A stretch of DNA of 64,000 nt from Methyloversatilis thermotolerans (lineage in GTDB: Bacteria; Pseudomonadota; Gammaproteobacteria; Burkholderiales; Rhodocyclaceae). The notes below the pieces were generated by a model. It was given only the letters and a program-made list of their open reading frames with translations. It made no database searches and was not told where the DNA came from. Positions 51,972-60,433 of the stretch are shown here, one piece after another (positions within the stretch are counted from its first letter, which is position 1; every line of letters starts with the position of its first letter). The position numbers and the translations under genes are program-made. The stretch is from assembly GCF_000372885.1 (NCBI RefSeq), contig NZ_KB889967.1, positions 1,140,786 through 1,204,785 of the forward strand, written 5' to 3'.

Positions 51972-52823
51972 ATGTGGGCCATGCAGAATGCCGGCTCACT
52001 GATCGCCCTGACCGTGTTCATCGCGCTTGCGATGGGCTTCGCCCTGTGGACCGCATCGGCATCGCTGCGCAGCCGCTGGCGTCGCGCGCGCATCGCGGCC
52101 GCACCTTTCCCGCCGGCGTGGCGCCGCATGCTGCAGACCGCCATGCCGGCATGGCGCCGCCTGCCCGCCGACATCCAGGACATCCTGCGCCGGCACATCC
52201 TCATCTTCGTCGCCGAAAAGCGCTTCATCGGTGCAGACGGCCTCGCAATCAGCGAAGAGATGAAGGTGCTGATCGCGGCACAGGCCAGCCTGCTGTCGGT
52301 ACGCCGCGGGCCCGGCTGTTTCGACGATGTGCGCGAAGTCCTGGTCTATCCCGGCGCCTTCGCCGTGACGCGGCCGGACGTGGATGCGGCAGGCGTCGAA
52401 CACGTCGCGCCACGCATCCATCTGGGCGAATCGTCTTCGCGCGGGCAGGTGGTGCTGGCCTGGGACGCGGTGCTGGCGGGTGCGGCGGATCCGGATGACG
52501 GTCACAATGTCGTGCTGCACGAATTCGCACATCAGCTCGACCAGCGCAAGGGCGCGGCCAACGGCGCACCTTCGCGCGTCGGCGCGAAACGCGTGGCGCG
52601 CTGGGCCGCAACCATGGGTGCGGCCTACGCGCTGCTGCATCAGCAGGTCCTGGCAAATGAGGTGCCGACGCTGGACCCCTACGCGCTGCACAGCCCGGCC
52701 GAGTTCTTCGCGGTGGCCACCGAAAACTTCTTCGAGCGCCCGGATCACCTCGCGCGCGCCATGCCCGCGGTCTATCGCGAGCTCGCGGGCTACTACCACG
52801 TCGACCCGCTCAGTTGGCATTGA
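51972..52823 (+). CDS. MtfA-like zinc metallopeptidase (M90)
   Basis: A 283-aa protein. An N-terminal membrane segment (GSLIALTVFIALAMGFALW) is followed by the MtfA domain: RRHILIFVAEKRFIGADG, the zinc motif VVLHEFAHQLDQ (HExxH) and, about 60 residues later, PAEFFAVATENFFERP providing the third ligand Glu. E. coli MtfA binds the repressor Mlc and has aminopeptidase activity; here the anchor is different and the target unknown. It lies 26 bp after the REP array. Confidence 0.88.
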   Translation: MWAMQNAGSLIALTVFIALAMGFALWTASASLRSRWRRARIAAAPFPPAWRRMLQTAMPAWRRLPADIQDILRRHILIFVAEKRFIGADGLAISEEMKVLIAAQASLLSVRRGPGCFDDVREVLVYPGAFAVTRPDVDAAGVEHVAPRIHLGESSSRGQVVLAWDAVLAGAADPDDGHNVVLHEFAHQLDQRKGAANGAPSRVGAKRVARWAATMGAAYALLHQQVLANEVPTLDPYALHSPAEFFAVATENFFERPDHLARAMPAVYRELAGYYHVDPLSWH

Positions 52824-53022
52824 ATCGGTCGGGTAGCGGGCGGCATCCGCCGTTCCGTGCTTTCCCGCCGCATCCGTGCGAAATGACACGCCGCTGACCC
52901 GGTAACGCACACCGCCCGGGCAGCGACTTTAGATATCATCGCCCGCTGTGCAGCGCGTCCGGCCATGCGTCCGCGCCACAGTCCCCACGCCCCTCCGCCG
53001 AACGACACGGCAACGAACTGAC

Positions 53023-54210
53023 ATGAATCCGGTCAGCTGGCTTCCCCCGCTGCTTGCACTCTTCGCCGCAATCGCGACGGCCTATGCGTTGTCCCTGCGT
53101 TTCGAGCCGCCCTCCACCGATGGCCGCTACGCATCGATCGACGGATTGCGGGGCTATCTGGCTTTCTTCGTATTCCTTCATCACGCCTGCGTCTGGTACT
53201 TCTACCTGCAGGCAGGTGTCTGGCAGGAGCCGCCATCCAATCTGTATGCCAATTTCGGGCAGGCCAGCGTGGCCATGTTCTTCATGATCACCGGCTTTCT
53301 TTTCTTCTCCAAGATCCTCCGGCAAGGAAACCGCATCGACTGGCTTCAACTGTTCGTTTCCAGAATCCTCAGATTGACGCCGCTCTACCTTTTCATGCTC
53401 TGCGTTCTGGTCGTGATCGTTCTCGTCCTGACCCGGTTCACGATGAACGAGAGCGCGCACGTGATCGCGGGCGAACTGGCGCGCTGGGCCTCATTCACGA
53501 TACTTGGGGACCCCGACATCAACGGTGCCGGTTCGACCTGGACCGTGGTTGCAGGGGTGACCTGGTCACTTCCCTACGAGTGGTTCTTCTATCTGTCCCT
53601 GCCCCTGCTGGCGCTTGGCGCGAGAACTGTCGCGCCCTGGCCATGGCTGATCGCCAGCATGCTGGCCATGCTTGCGTTCTGGATCTGGCGGCCGGAAGCC
53701 ATCCACCTCATGCCTTTTGCATGGGGACTGCTTGCGGCGCTTCTCGTCAGAACCCCTGCCTTCGTAAGATTCAGCGAAGGCCGCTTCAGCTCGCCTGTCG
53801 CGCTGGCTGCGCTCGCCGGAGAATTCCTTCTGTTCGATTCAAGCCACGGCATCGTCCAGCATGCGTTGCTCGGCATCGCCTTTGCGCTGATCGCAGGTGG
53901 CTGCACGCTGTTCGGCATGCTGCACAGCCGTTCGTCCCGCTTTCTGGGCGAGCTGGCCTACAGCATCTACCTGCTGCACGGCATCGCCTTGTTCGTGCTG
54001 TTCAGGTTCCTGCTCGTGGGTCCGCACTCGCCGGAGGGACACTGGCTCGCGGTGATCGCTGCGGTGCCCGTGTTGCTCGGAACCAGCTATCTGACCTTCC
54101 GGCTGATCGAACGTCCGGCCATGAACCGATGCGGCGCACTGACCGCGTCGATCCGGCGTCGGCTTGGCACCGACCGCGCCGCTCGACAGGCGATCAGCCC
54201 GCGCTCGTAA
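53023..54210 (+). CDS. Acyltransferase 3 family membrane protein
   Basis: A 395-aa inner-membrane protein with about ten hydrophobic segments. YASIDGLRGYLAFFVFLHHACVWYF (in parts: IDGLRGY, FLHHA) is the family signature with catalytic His, and TWSLPYEWFFYLSLPLLAL and YSIYLLHGIALF are further conserved blocks. Such proteins O-acylate surface glycans such as O-antigen or exopolysaccharide. The target is unknown, but the dTDP-rhamnose genes lie near the window end. The ATG at 53023 was chosen over an open frame upstream. Confidence 0.9.
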   Translation: MNPVSWLPPLLALFAAIATAYALSLRFEPPSTDGRYASIDGLRGYLAFFVFLHHACVWYFYLQAGVWQEPPSNLYANFGQASVAMFFMITGFLFFSKILRQGNRIDWLQLFVSRILRLTPLYLFMLCVLVVIVLVLTRFTMNESAHVIAGELARWASFTILGDPDINGAGSTWTVVAGVTWSLPYEWFFYLSLPLLALGARTVAPWPWLIASMLAMLAFWIWRPEAIHLMPFAWGLLAALLVRTPAFVRFSEGRFSSPVALAALAGEFLLFDSSHGIVQHALLGIAFALIAGGCTLFGMLHSRSSRFLGELAYSIYLLHGIALFVLFRFLLVGPHSPEGHWLAVIAAVPVLLGTSYLTFRLIERPAMNRCGALTASIRRRLGTDRAARQAISPRS

Positions 54211-54231
54211 GCGCCGCTCGTGGCGTTCGCA

Positions 54232-54909
54232 CTACGGCAGGCGTCCGTCGTGCAGTGCGCTGGCCACCAGCACGGCGGCCACGCCTTCGCGTGCCAGCAC
54301 GGCCAGATCGTCGGCTCCGCGCACGCCACCGGCCGCAACCCACTGCACATCCGGGCGCGAGGCGCTCAGTCGGCGCATGAGATCGAGAGCCGGGCCCTCG
54401 CCCGAGCCTACGCGCGCGAGTTCCATCGCGATCACCCGCTCCGGCCAGACCGCCGGATCCTGCAGCCAGGCGGCGCCCATGAACTGACCGTTGCGATGAT
54501 CCAGTGACAGCACGGCCGGCAGGCCGGCTTCCGCCAGCAACCGGAAAGCGGCCGGATCGGTCAGACTTTCGCTGCCCAGCACCGGCCGTACACCGCTGGC
54601 CAGGCACACGGCAAGCGCCGCCTCGGCATCGACGAAGCCGGCGTCCAGCCATATCTCCACCTCGGGATGACGCCGTGCCAACTCACCCACCACCGCGGCG
54701 TGCGACGCCTGACCGCGGATCGCATCGAGGTCGGCGATGTACAGACGGCGCGCCGAGGTCAGCGCGATCAACGCATCCGCGACCGCGTCCGGCGCACAGC
54801 CGGCCACGCGTGACGATTGCAGCGGCTGGTAAGCTTGGCGATCGCCGCGCTTCGCATGGACCACGCATCCGCCCATCAGGTCCATGACCGGTATCAGTTC
54901 TGGCAGCAA
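54232..54909 (-). CDS. HisA-related TIM-barrel protein of the C1/furan-cofactor cluster
   Basis: A 225-aa HisA/HisF-like protein (COG1411 type). PVMDLMGGCVVHAKRGDR near the N-terminus, YIADLDAIRGQ and WVAAGGVRGADDLAVL are the phosphate-binding and catalytic regions. It begins at TTG (54907-54909); a later ATG would cut the first strand. It lies 11 bp from the MfnD homologue, pointing the other way. In methylotrophs it accompanies the H4MPT/methylofuran genes; the reaction is unknown. Confidence 0.8.
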   Translation of the reverse strand: MLPELIPVMDLMGGCVVHAKRGDRQAYQPLQSSRVAGCAPDAVADALIALTSARRLYIADLDAIRGQASHAAVVGELARRHPEVEIWLDAGFVDAEAALAVCLASGVRPVLGSESLTDPAAFRLLAEAGLPAVLSLDHRNGQFMGAAWLQDPAVWPERVIAMELARVGSGEGPALDLMRRLSASRPDVQWVAAGGVRGADDLAVLAREGVAAVLVASALHDGRLP

Positions 54910-54920
54910 AGAAATTCCAT

Positions 54921-55928
54921 ATGCATCAAAGTATTTTCGTATTCGAGTTTATCACCGGCGGCGGCCTGGCCGGAGCACCGCTGCCGCCGTCACTGACGCG
55001 CGAGGGCGCAATGATGCGTGACGCACTGTTGCGCGATGCGCTGGAGCTGCCGAACAGCGAAGTCATCCTGCTGCACGACGTGCGCTGTCCGCCGCCCCGC
55101 CCCGGCGCCACCACGATCACGGTCGCCGACGCAGCCTCGTTCAACGCCGCATTCGATCATGCCCTCGTGCGTTGCGACCGCGCACTGCTGGTGGCGCCTG
55201 AGACCGGTGACGTGCTCGCTTCGCTGGCCGCCCGTGTCGAACGCGCCGGACGCGGACTGCTGGGCTGCGATGCCGAAAGCAGCCGGATCGCCGCATCCAA
55301 GTCAGCCACCGCGGAAAGATTGCGCGCATCGGGCATCGCGGTCATCCCGCACTACCGGGATGCCGGCACCCTGCCAGCCCTGCCCGGCGCGTGGGCGGTC
55401 AAGCCGGATGACGGCGCCGGCTGCGAAGGTCTGCTCAAGCTCGCCGATCACGTGGCCGCCCGCGCGGCGCTGCAGGCCGCCGGTCCGGGAGCGATCGCCC
55501 AGCCGTGGCTGGACGGCGAGGCATGCAGCATGAACCTGCTGTGCGCGCGCGGTCGCGCGGCCGTGCTGTCGGTGAATCGCCAGCGGCTGCAGGCCGGCGA
55601 TGGCGGGCACATCAAGCTCGCCGCGCTGGACGTTGGCGCCATCGCGCCCACGCCCGCCCACGTCGCGCTCGCATCGCGCATCGCCGCCACGCTGCCGGGG
55701 CTGCTCGGACCGGTCGGCGTCGACTTCATCGAAAGCGGGGACGGACCGGTCGTGGTTGAGATCAATCCGCGCATGAGCACGTCGGCCTGCGCCTTGCGCG
55801 ATGGGCTGGGCCTGAATCTGATCGCGGCGACGCTGGACGCGCTCGAACACGGCACCTTGCCTTCTCTGGATGGCAGCGGCGCGCGGGAAATCGTGCTCCA
55901 ACTCGAAACAGGAAAAGAGACAGGATGA
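54921..55928 (+). CDS. ATP-grasp ligase, MfnD-like (tyramine-glutamate ligase homologue)
   Basis: A 335-aa ATP-grasp protein beginning IFVFEFITGGGLAG, typical of COG1821. The ATP-site region AWAVKPDDGAGCEGLL and the metal motif PVVVEINPRMSTSACALR are present. The archaeal relative MfnD joins tyramine to glutamate in methanofuran synthesis, so this enzyme probably makes part of the furan cofactor used by Fhc. The stop overlaps the next gene (ATGATAG region; 4 bp). Confidence 0.85.
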   Translation: MHQSIFVFEFITGGGLAGAPLPPSLTREGAMMRDALLRDALELPNSEVILLHDVRCPPPRPGATTITVADAASFNAAFDHALVRCDRALLVAPETGDVLASLAARVERAGRGLLGCDAESSRIAASKSATAERLRASGIAVIPHYRDAGTLPALPGAWAVKPDDGAGCEGLLKLADHVAARAALQAAGPGAIAQPWLDGEACSMNLLCARGRAAVLSVNRQRLQAGDGGHIKLAALDVGAIAPTPAHVALASRIAATLPGLLGPVGVDFIESGDGPVVVEINPRMSTSACALRDGLGLNLIAATLDALEHGTLPSLDGSGAREIVLQLETGKETG

Positions 55929-56968
55929 TAGGTTGGGACATCGGTGGCGCGCACGTGAAGGCCGCGCGCATCGACAACGGTCAGGTGATCGACGTGGTGC
56001 AGTGCGTATGCCCGCTGTGGCAGGGGCTGGACAAGCTCGACGCGGCGGTGGCCGATGCGCTGCGCCGGCTCGGCCCGGACACGCGCCACGCGCTGACCAT
56101 GACAGGCGAAATGACCGACCTGTTCGCGTCGCGCGCCGACGGCGTTGCGGGCATCGCGCGGCACATGCGAGCTCTGCTCGCAGGTGAGCTGAAACTGTAT
56201 GGCGGGCGCCGCGGCTGGCTGGCGATGGACGGCGCAGGCGACGCGCTGCGCGACTGGGCCGACGACATCGCCTCGGCCAACTGGCTGGCCACCGCGCACT
56301 GGGTCGCGCGCATGCTGCCGCAGGCGCTGCTGGTCGATGTGGGCAGCACCACCAGCGACCTCATCGTGATCGACCGCGGTGTGCACACGGCGAGTCGCAG
56401 CGACGCCGACCGCCTCATGTCGGGCGAGCTGGTCTATGCCGGCGTGGTGCGTACGCCTTTGATGGCGCTGGCGCCGCGCATCGAGTTCCGCGGCCGCATG
56501 CACCGCCTGATGGCCGAACACTTCGCCACCACGGCCGATGTCTGGCGCCTGCTGGGCGAACTCGACGAACGCAACGACCACTACCCCGCGGCCGACAACG
56601 GCGACAAGACCGCACAGGCCAGCGCACGCCGGCTGGCGCGCATGATAGGACGCGATCTGGACGAAGGATCGATGGACGACTGGCGGGCGCTGGCGGCGCG
56701 CTTCGCCGACGCGCAGACCGGCGCCCTGATCGACGCCTGCCGCGATCTGCCCGGACTGGCCGCCCTGCCTGTCGACGCGCCCGTGGTGTGCGCGGGCGCC
56801 GGTCACCATGTCGCACAGCGACTGGCGATTGCGCTGGGACGACCGTGGCTCACGCTCGGCGACTGCATGACGAGCGGTGCATCGTCGCCTCTGGCTGGCG
56901 ACTGCCAGGACGCGGCCACCACCTGCGCGCCGGCGGTCGCCGTGGCCCTGCTCGCGGACATCGCCTGA
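55925..56968 (+). CDS. H4MPT-linked C1 pathway protein, MfnF-like
   Basis: A 347-aa protein of the TIGR03123/COG1548 family with an actin/hydantoinase-like ATPase fold. Landmarks are MIGWDIGGAHVKAARI, LLVDVGSTTSDLIVI and PVVCAGAGHHVAQRLA. The archaeal homologue MfnF couples the phosphorylated aminomethylfuran to gamma-glutamyltyramine in methanofuran synthesis. It overlaps mfnD upstream and is 1 bp from the kinase downstream, forming one translationally linked unit. Confidence 0.88.
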   Translation: MIGWDIGGAHVKAARIDNGQVIDVVQCVCPLWQGLDKLDAAVADALRRLGPDTRHALTMTGEMTDLFASRADGVAGIARHMRALLAGELKLYGGRRGWLAMDGAGDALRDWADDIASANWLATAHWVARMLPQALLVDVGSTTSDLIVIDRGVHTASRSDADRLMSGELVYAGVVRTPLMALAPRIEFRGRMHRLMAEHFATTADVWRLLGELDERNDHYPAADNGDKTAQASARRLARMIGRDLDEGSMDDWRALAARFADAQTGALIDACRDLPGLAALPVDAPVVCAGAGHHVAQRLAIALGRPWLTLGDCMTSGASSPLAGDCQDAATTCAPAVAVALLADIA

Positions 56969-56969
56969 C

Positions 56970-57539
56970 ATGCGCGCGCCGCTGGTCATCAAGCTGGGCG
57001 GCAGCCTGCTGTCGCAACCGGAGGACGGACGGCTGCGCCGCTGGTGCGATGCCATCGCATGCGGCCGCTTCGGGCGCTGCATCGTCGTGCCGGGCGGCGG
57101 GCCCTTTGCCGACGCGGTGCGCGATGCCCAGGCGCGCTGGCGCTTTTCCGACGACGCAGCGCACCGCATGGCGCTGCTGGCGATGGACCAGGTGGGCCGC
57201 CTGCTGGCCGACCTGCAGCCGGCCTTGGCCACGGTGGATGACATGGCGCGGCTGGCCGCTGGCGAAGTGGATGGCCGGGCGCAGATCTGGCTGCCGCATG
57301 CCGCACTCGCCGACAGCAGTGCGCTGCCGCGCGACTGGAGCGTCACTTCCGACAGCATCGCCGCCTGGCTTGCGGCCGAGCTGGGTGGTCGCGCACGCCT
57401 GGTGAAATCCTGCGCCGTGCCCGACCGTCCGCTCGCCGAACTGGCCACCCTGGGCATCGTCGATCGCCATCTGCCGGTGCTCGCCGCATCCCGTGGCGTG
57501 GTGATCGAACTCGTGCACGCCGACCCGCTCGATCCATGA
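56970..57539 (+). CDS. Amino-acid-kinase family protein, MfnE-like
   Basis: A 189-aa protein of the amino acid kinase superfamily. VIKLGGSLLSQPEDG (P-loop-like start) and CIVVPGGGPFADAVRDAQ are the phosphoryl-binding motifs. MfnE in archaea phosphorylates aminomethylfuranmethanol phosphate to the diphosphate, the substrate of MfnF. Its position immediately after the MfnF-like gene supports the same pathway. It is shorter than the about 220-aa archaeal protein. Confidence 0.82.
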   Translation: MRAPLVIKLGGSLLSQPEDGRLRRWCDAIACGRFGRCIVVPGGGPFADAVRDAQARWRFSDDAAHRMALLAMDQVGRLLADLQPALATVDDMARLAAGEVDGRAQIWLPHAALADSSALPRDWSVTSDSIAAWLAAELGGRARLVKSCAVPDRPLAELATLGIVDRHLPVLAASRGVVIELVHADPLDP

Positions 57540-57612
57540 TGCGGCGCGGCCACGGTAGCATCGCCATCCGGTCTTGCTATGCTGCAGGTGAACAATCCGA
57601 GGACGTGCCGCC

Positions 57613-58386
57613 ATGTCTCTGCCCGCATCTCCTGAAGCCCTGCTGATCGATCTGGCGGGCGTGCTGCACATCGGCGACCAGCTCATCCCCGGCGCCGACG
57701 AGTCCCTGGCAAAGCTGCGCGCAGCCGGCTTGAAACTCGTTTTCCTGACCAATACCACCCGCACGCCGCGCAGCACGCTGGTGACGAAAATGCGGGCGCT
57801 CGGCCTTGATGTGCGCGACGAAGAACTGCTCACCGCCCCCGGCGCAACGATGAATCTGGTGCGCAGTCGCGGTCTGCATCCGCTGTGGATCGTGCATCCC
57901 GACCTGCGCGCCGAGGTCGGTCCGGATGCCACGTCCCCGGACGCCGTCGTACTGGGCGATGCCGGTGCGCATTTCGACTACCCGACGCTGAACATCGCCT
58001 TCCGTCACATCATGCGCGGCCTGCCCTTCGTCGCCATGGCGCGCAACCGCCACTTCAAGGAAGAGGACGGCCTGTCGCTGGACATGGGTGCCTTCGTCGC
58101 CGGCCTGGAGTACAGCACCGGCGTGAAGGCGGACATCGCCGGCAAGCCCGCCGCACCCTTCTTCCAGGCCGCGCTCGACCTGGCCGGCGTGAGTGCCGGG
58201 CAGGCCATCATGATAGGCGACGACCTGCGCGACGACATCGGCGGCGCCCAGGCGCTCGGCATCCCCGCGGTACTGGTGCGCACCGGCAAGTATTCGCCCG
58301 CCGACGAGAACGACCCGGACATGCGCCCCGACGCGGTCATGGATGACTTCAAGACCTTTGCCGATGTCCTGCTGAGCCCGCCCTGA
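57613..58386 (+). CDS. HAD-IIA hydrolase, LHPP-like
   Basis: A 257-aa HAD phosphatase with C2-type cap. Motif I is LLIDLAGVLHIGD, where the usual second acid of DxDG is Ala, as in LHPP-like proteins (which have DxS/AG). Motif II is VFLTNTTRTPRS, and AGKPAAPFF and IMIGDDLRDDIGGAQ are motifs III/IV. The substrate is unknown; it may be a general phosphatase, and its role in the furan cluster is not evident. GAGGACGTG is upstream. Confidence 0.85.
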   Translation: MSLPASPEALLIDLAGVLHIGDQLIPGADESLAKLRAAGLKLVFLTNTTRTPRSTLVTKMRALGLDVRDEELLTAPGATMNLVRSRGLHPLWIVHPDLRAEVGPDATSPDAVVLGDAGAHFDYPTLNIAFRHIMRGLPFVAMARNRHFKEEDGLSLDMGAFVAGLEYSTGVKADIAGKPAAPFFQAALDLAGVSAGQAIMIGDDLRDDIGGAQALGIPAVLVRTGKYSPADENDPDMRPDAVMDDFKTFADVLLSPP

Positions 58387-58964
58387 CCCTCAACGAAGCC
58401 GTCGGCCCACCGACGCCACATCGCGACCTTGGGGGCGCTCCTACAGCAGCTCGCGACAAACACGAGCGGAGCAAATTATCAGGCCCACAAAAGCTCGCCC
58501 GGACCACGAACGGAGCCGGGGTTTGGTGGGAGCGGGCTTGCCCGCGATTCAGCTTCGAATGAGGCCGGCGGCCCGTGGAGGCCGCTGACCCTCACCCGGC
58601 GCCGCGCGCCACCCTCTCCCGCTGATGCGGGCGAGGGTCACATCGACGACGGCGCCCGACTCCCCTCGCCCACATCAGTGGGAGAGGGGCCGGGGGTGAG
58701 GGCGAACGGGCTTGCCCGCGATTGCAGCCTTGAACGAAGCCCGCGGCCCGCACACGCCGCATCGCGGCCAGAGGCCGCTCCCACAACACAGCGCGCTCAA
58801 ACAGGCGTCAGAGCCGGGGTTTCGTGGGATCGGGGCTTGCCCGCGACCCTATTTTCGAACAGACCCGCCGCCTGCGCCTGAGCTGCTTCAGCAGCGAAAC
58901 CGGTACGCCAAAACCGTTCACTTGAATTACCATGACCAGAATTTCGTAATTCAAAGGAACCGCC
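58387..58964. repeat. Intergenic REP units and a nested inverted repeat
   Basis: No gene. REP units of the GGGAGCGGGCTTGCCCGC and GCGGCCAGAGGCCGC types lie at about 58528-58560 and 58706-58790. Between them is a different element (58589-58702) with nested arms: CCCTCACCCGGC with GGGGGTGAGGG, CCCTCTCCC with GGGAGAGGG, and GGGCGAGGG with CCCTCGCCC. This resembles a dispersed intergenic repeat common in proteobacteria. Confidence 0.75.
58922..58954. promoter_or_regulatory. Operator-like inverted repeat of the toxin-antitoxin genes
   Basis: TTGAATTAC (58922-58930) and GTAATTCAA (58946-58954): perfect 9-bp arms with 15 nt between, 11 bp before the antitoxin ATG. It fits autorepression by the antitoxin or complex. 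Confidence 0.7.
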
Positions 58965-59189
58965 ATGCGTAGCACCATCACCGAACGGGGCCAGACGGTC
59001 GTTCCAGTCGAAATCAGGCGTCGTTTCAATCTCACGCCCTCACAACGGCTCGAATGGGTCGTCGACGAGAGTGGCATACGGGTCATCCCGGTCTGCGAAG
59101 ATCCGGTGCAGGCTTTTCGCGGACAGGGCAAGGGCGGCGCAACGGCGCGCCTGCTCGAAACACGCAATCGGGACCGCGAGCGCGAATGA
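58965..59189 (+). CDS. vapB: AbrB-family antitoxin (VapB-like)
   Basis: A 74-aa protein with the SpoVT/AbrB DNA-binding fold: MRSTITERGQTVVPVEIRRRF followed by LTPSQRLEWVVDESG (given in parts). The C-terminal 25 aa are charged and probably bind the toxin. AAAGGAAC lies 5-6 bp before the ATG. Its stop overlaps the toxin start (ATGA), the usual antitoxin-first arrangement. The operator-like inverted repeat stands just upstream. Confidence 0.88.
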   Translation: MRSTITERGQTVVPVEIRRRFNLTPSQRLEWVVDESGIRVIPVCEDPVQAFRGQGKGGATARLLETRNRDRERE

Positions 59190-59599
59190 AGCACTACGTG
59201 CTGGACACGTCTGCCTTGCTCACGCTGCGCGACGATGAACCGGGCGCAGACCGTGTCGCTGCACTGCTGACGCAGGCACGCCAGAAAAAGGCGCACTGCG
59301 CCGCCTCGTTCATGACCTTGATGGAAGTGCTCTACCGGGTCTGGAAAGATGAGGGCGAGGCCGCGGGTCGATTGGCTTATGAACAATGCCAGGCCTTGCC
59401 CATCGTCTGGATGCATGAAACGCCCGAAATGCTGGAAGCGGCTGCATCGATCAAGGCCCGCTACGCCCTGTCGCTGGCGGATGCGTGGATTGCCGCGTGC
59501 GCACAACTGACGACTGGAATTCTGGTGCACAAGGACCCCGAGTTCGAGCCGCTGCCCATCGAAACCGAGTGCCTTCCATACAAACCCGGCCGGACGTGA
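59186..59599 (+). CDS. vapC: PIN-domain toxin (VapC-like ribonuclease)
   Basis: A 137-aa PIN nuclease. The acidic residues expected at the Mg site are visible: LDTSALLTL (Asp near 6), LMEVLYRVW (Glu near 47) and LADAWIAACA (Asp near 98). The PIN-type VapC usually cleaves tRNA or rRNA. It overlaps vapB by 4 bp and appears intact. Confidence 0.88.
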   Translation: MKHYVLDTSALLTLRDDEPGADRVAALLTQARQKKAHCAASFMTLMEVLYRVWKDEGEAAGRLAYEQCQALPIVWMHETPEMLEAAASIKARYALSLADAWIAACAQLTTGILVHKDPEFEPLPIETECLPYKPGRT

Positions 59600-59604
59600 T
59601 CTCG

Positions 59605-59705
59605 TCCAGATTCCGCAGGAGCGAGCAAAGCTCGCGATCCACCTTCGAACCAAGCCCGCGGCCGACATAGGCCGCGTCGCGACCTTGGGGCCGCTCCCGC
59701 ACAGA
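59605..59705. repeat. REP unit between toxin and BLUF genes
   Basis: Contains GCAGGAGCGAGCAAAGCTCGCGA, with arms GCGAG/CTCGC near 59620-59635, and GCGTCGCGACCTTGGGGCCGC near 59670-59690, with the linker CGAACCAAGCCCGCGGCC. It is a diverged unit of the 50-kb array. Confidence 0.75.
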
Positions 59706-59715
59706 CGCGCCGTGC

Positions 59716-60138
59716 CTACTTCCCCCGCCACTGGGCCACGCCCAGCAATTCCGCCAGCAGAGCCCGTACCGAGGCTGCACTCATGGCGTACGGATCGAAT
59801 TCGGCGTGCGGGCAATACTTCAGGAAGAGCGCGCGGTTATCCGGCGTGTGCCCTACATAACCCATCGCCCAATCTCCGAACTCGCGCGCCACGATCTCCT
59901 CGAAGCTGAGAAGGGCCGGATCGCGATGGCGTGGATCGCCGGCGATGCGGTGATACACCTCGTTCACCGCCTGACGCCCGCCTTCCAGACACTGCAGGAA
60001 CATGGTGCCGGTGAAGCAGAGCGCACCCGTCACGCCAACACGGGCGTTGTTCCGCTGCGAACAAGCGAGGATGGCGTCAACATCGGCGCGCGTGACGCTG
60101 GACGCGACACGGCTGGCATAGATCAGGCGGACAAGCAT
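59716..60138 (-). CDS. Stand-alone BLUF blue-light sensor
   Basis: A 140-aa flavin photoreceptor. Key residues of the BLUF domain are present: Tyr7 (LIYASR), Asn31 (NNARVGVTG), Gln49 (FLQCLEG) and the Trp90/Met92 pair (GDWAMGY). There is no attached output domain, so it must act through partners. The C-terminal 35 aa are helical (SAASVRALLAELLGV). The start ATG is at 60136-60138. The neighbours give no partner. Confidence 0.92.
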   Translation of the reverse strand: MLVRLIYASRVASSVTRADVDAILACSQRNNARVGVTGALCFTGTMFLQCLEGGRQAVNEVYHRIAGDPRHRDPALLSFEEIVAREFGDWAMGYVGHTPDNRALFLKYCPHAEFDPYAMSAASVRALLAELLGVAQWRGK

Positions 60139-60433
60139 GCGGGCGCTCCGGGGCTGGGTTTGCGACTTCGACCTCATCCATCGCCGGGCGTTTCGCCCGT
60201 CCGGGCTGCGCATCCGCACACGAACCGACACGAAGGCAGGCGCTCTCACCGCGCGCACGCTCGCCAACAACAGCCGCATGACAGCGATACACGCGCGGCG
60301 CGGTTGCCCATCGCCGCCCGCATCCTGCGACGAACATCGTGGCGGACTCAGTCATTGGCTATCCGGCGCGCAGTCCAGTAAGCATCCGCCCGCTTTGTCG
60401 GTCTGCTGGTCATACACTGACCGGGAGCTGCTC
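60139..60433. other. Intergenic region between divergent BLUF and DUF1223 genes
   Basis: About 295 bp between divergent start codons. Frames cross it but none has a convincing start or family match. It probably holds both promoters; I see no clear operator. Confidence 0.4.

Noticed and set aside
60137..60433. An N-terminal extension of the DUF1223 gene or a separate gene in the BLUF-DUF1223 gap
   Set aside because: The ATG at 60434 has a ribosome site and begins the signal peptide; the upstream translation is Arg-rich and featureless.
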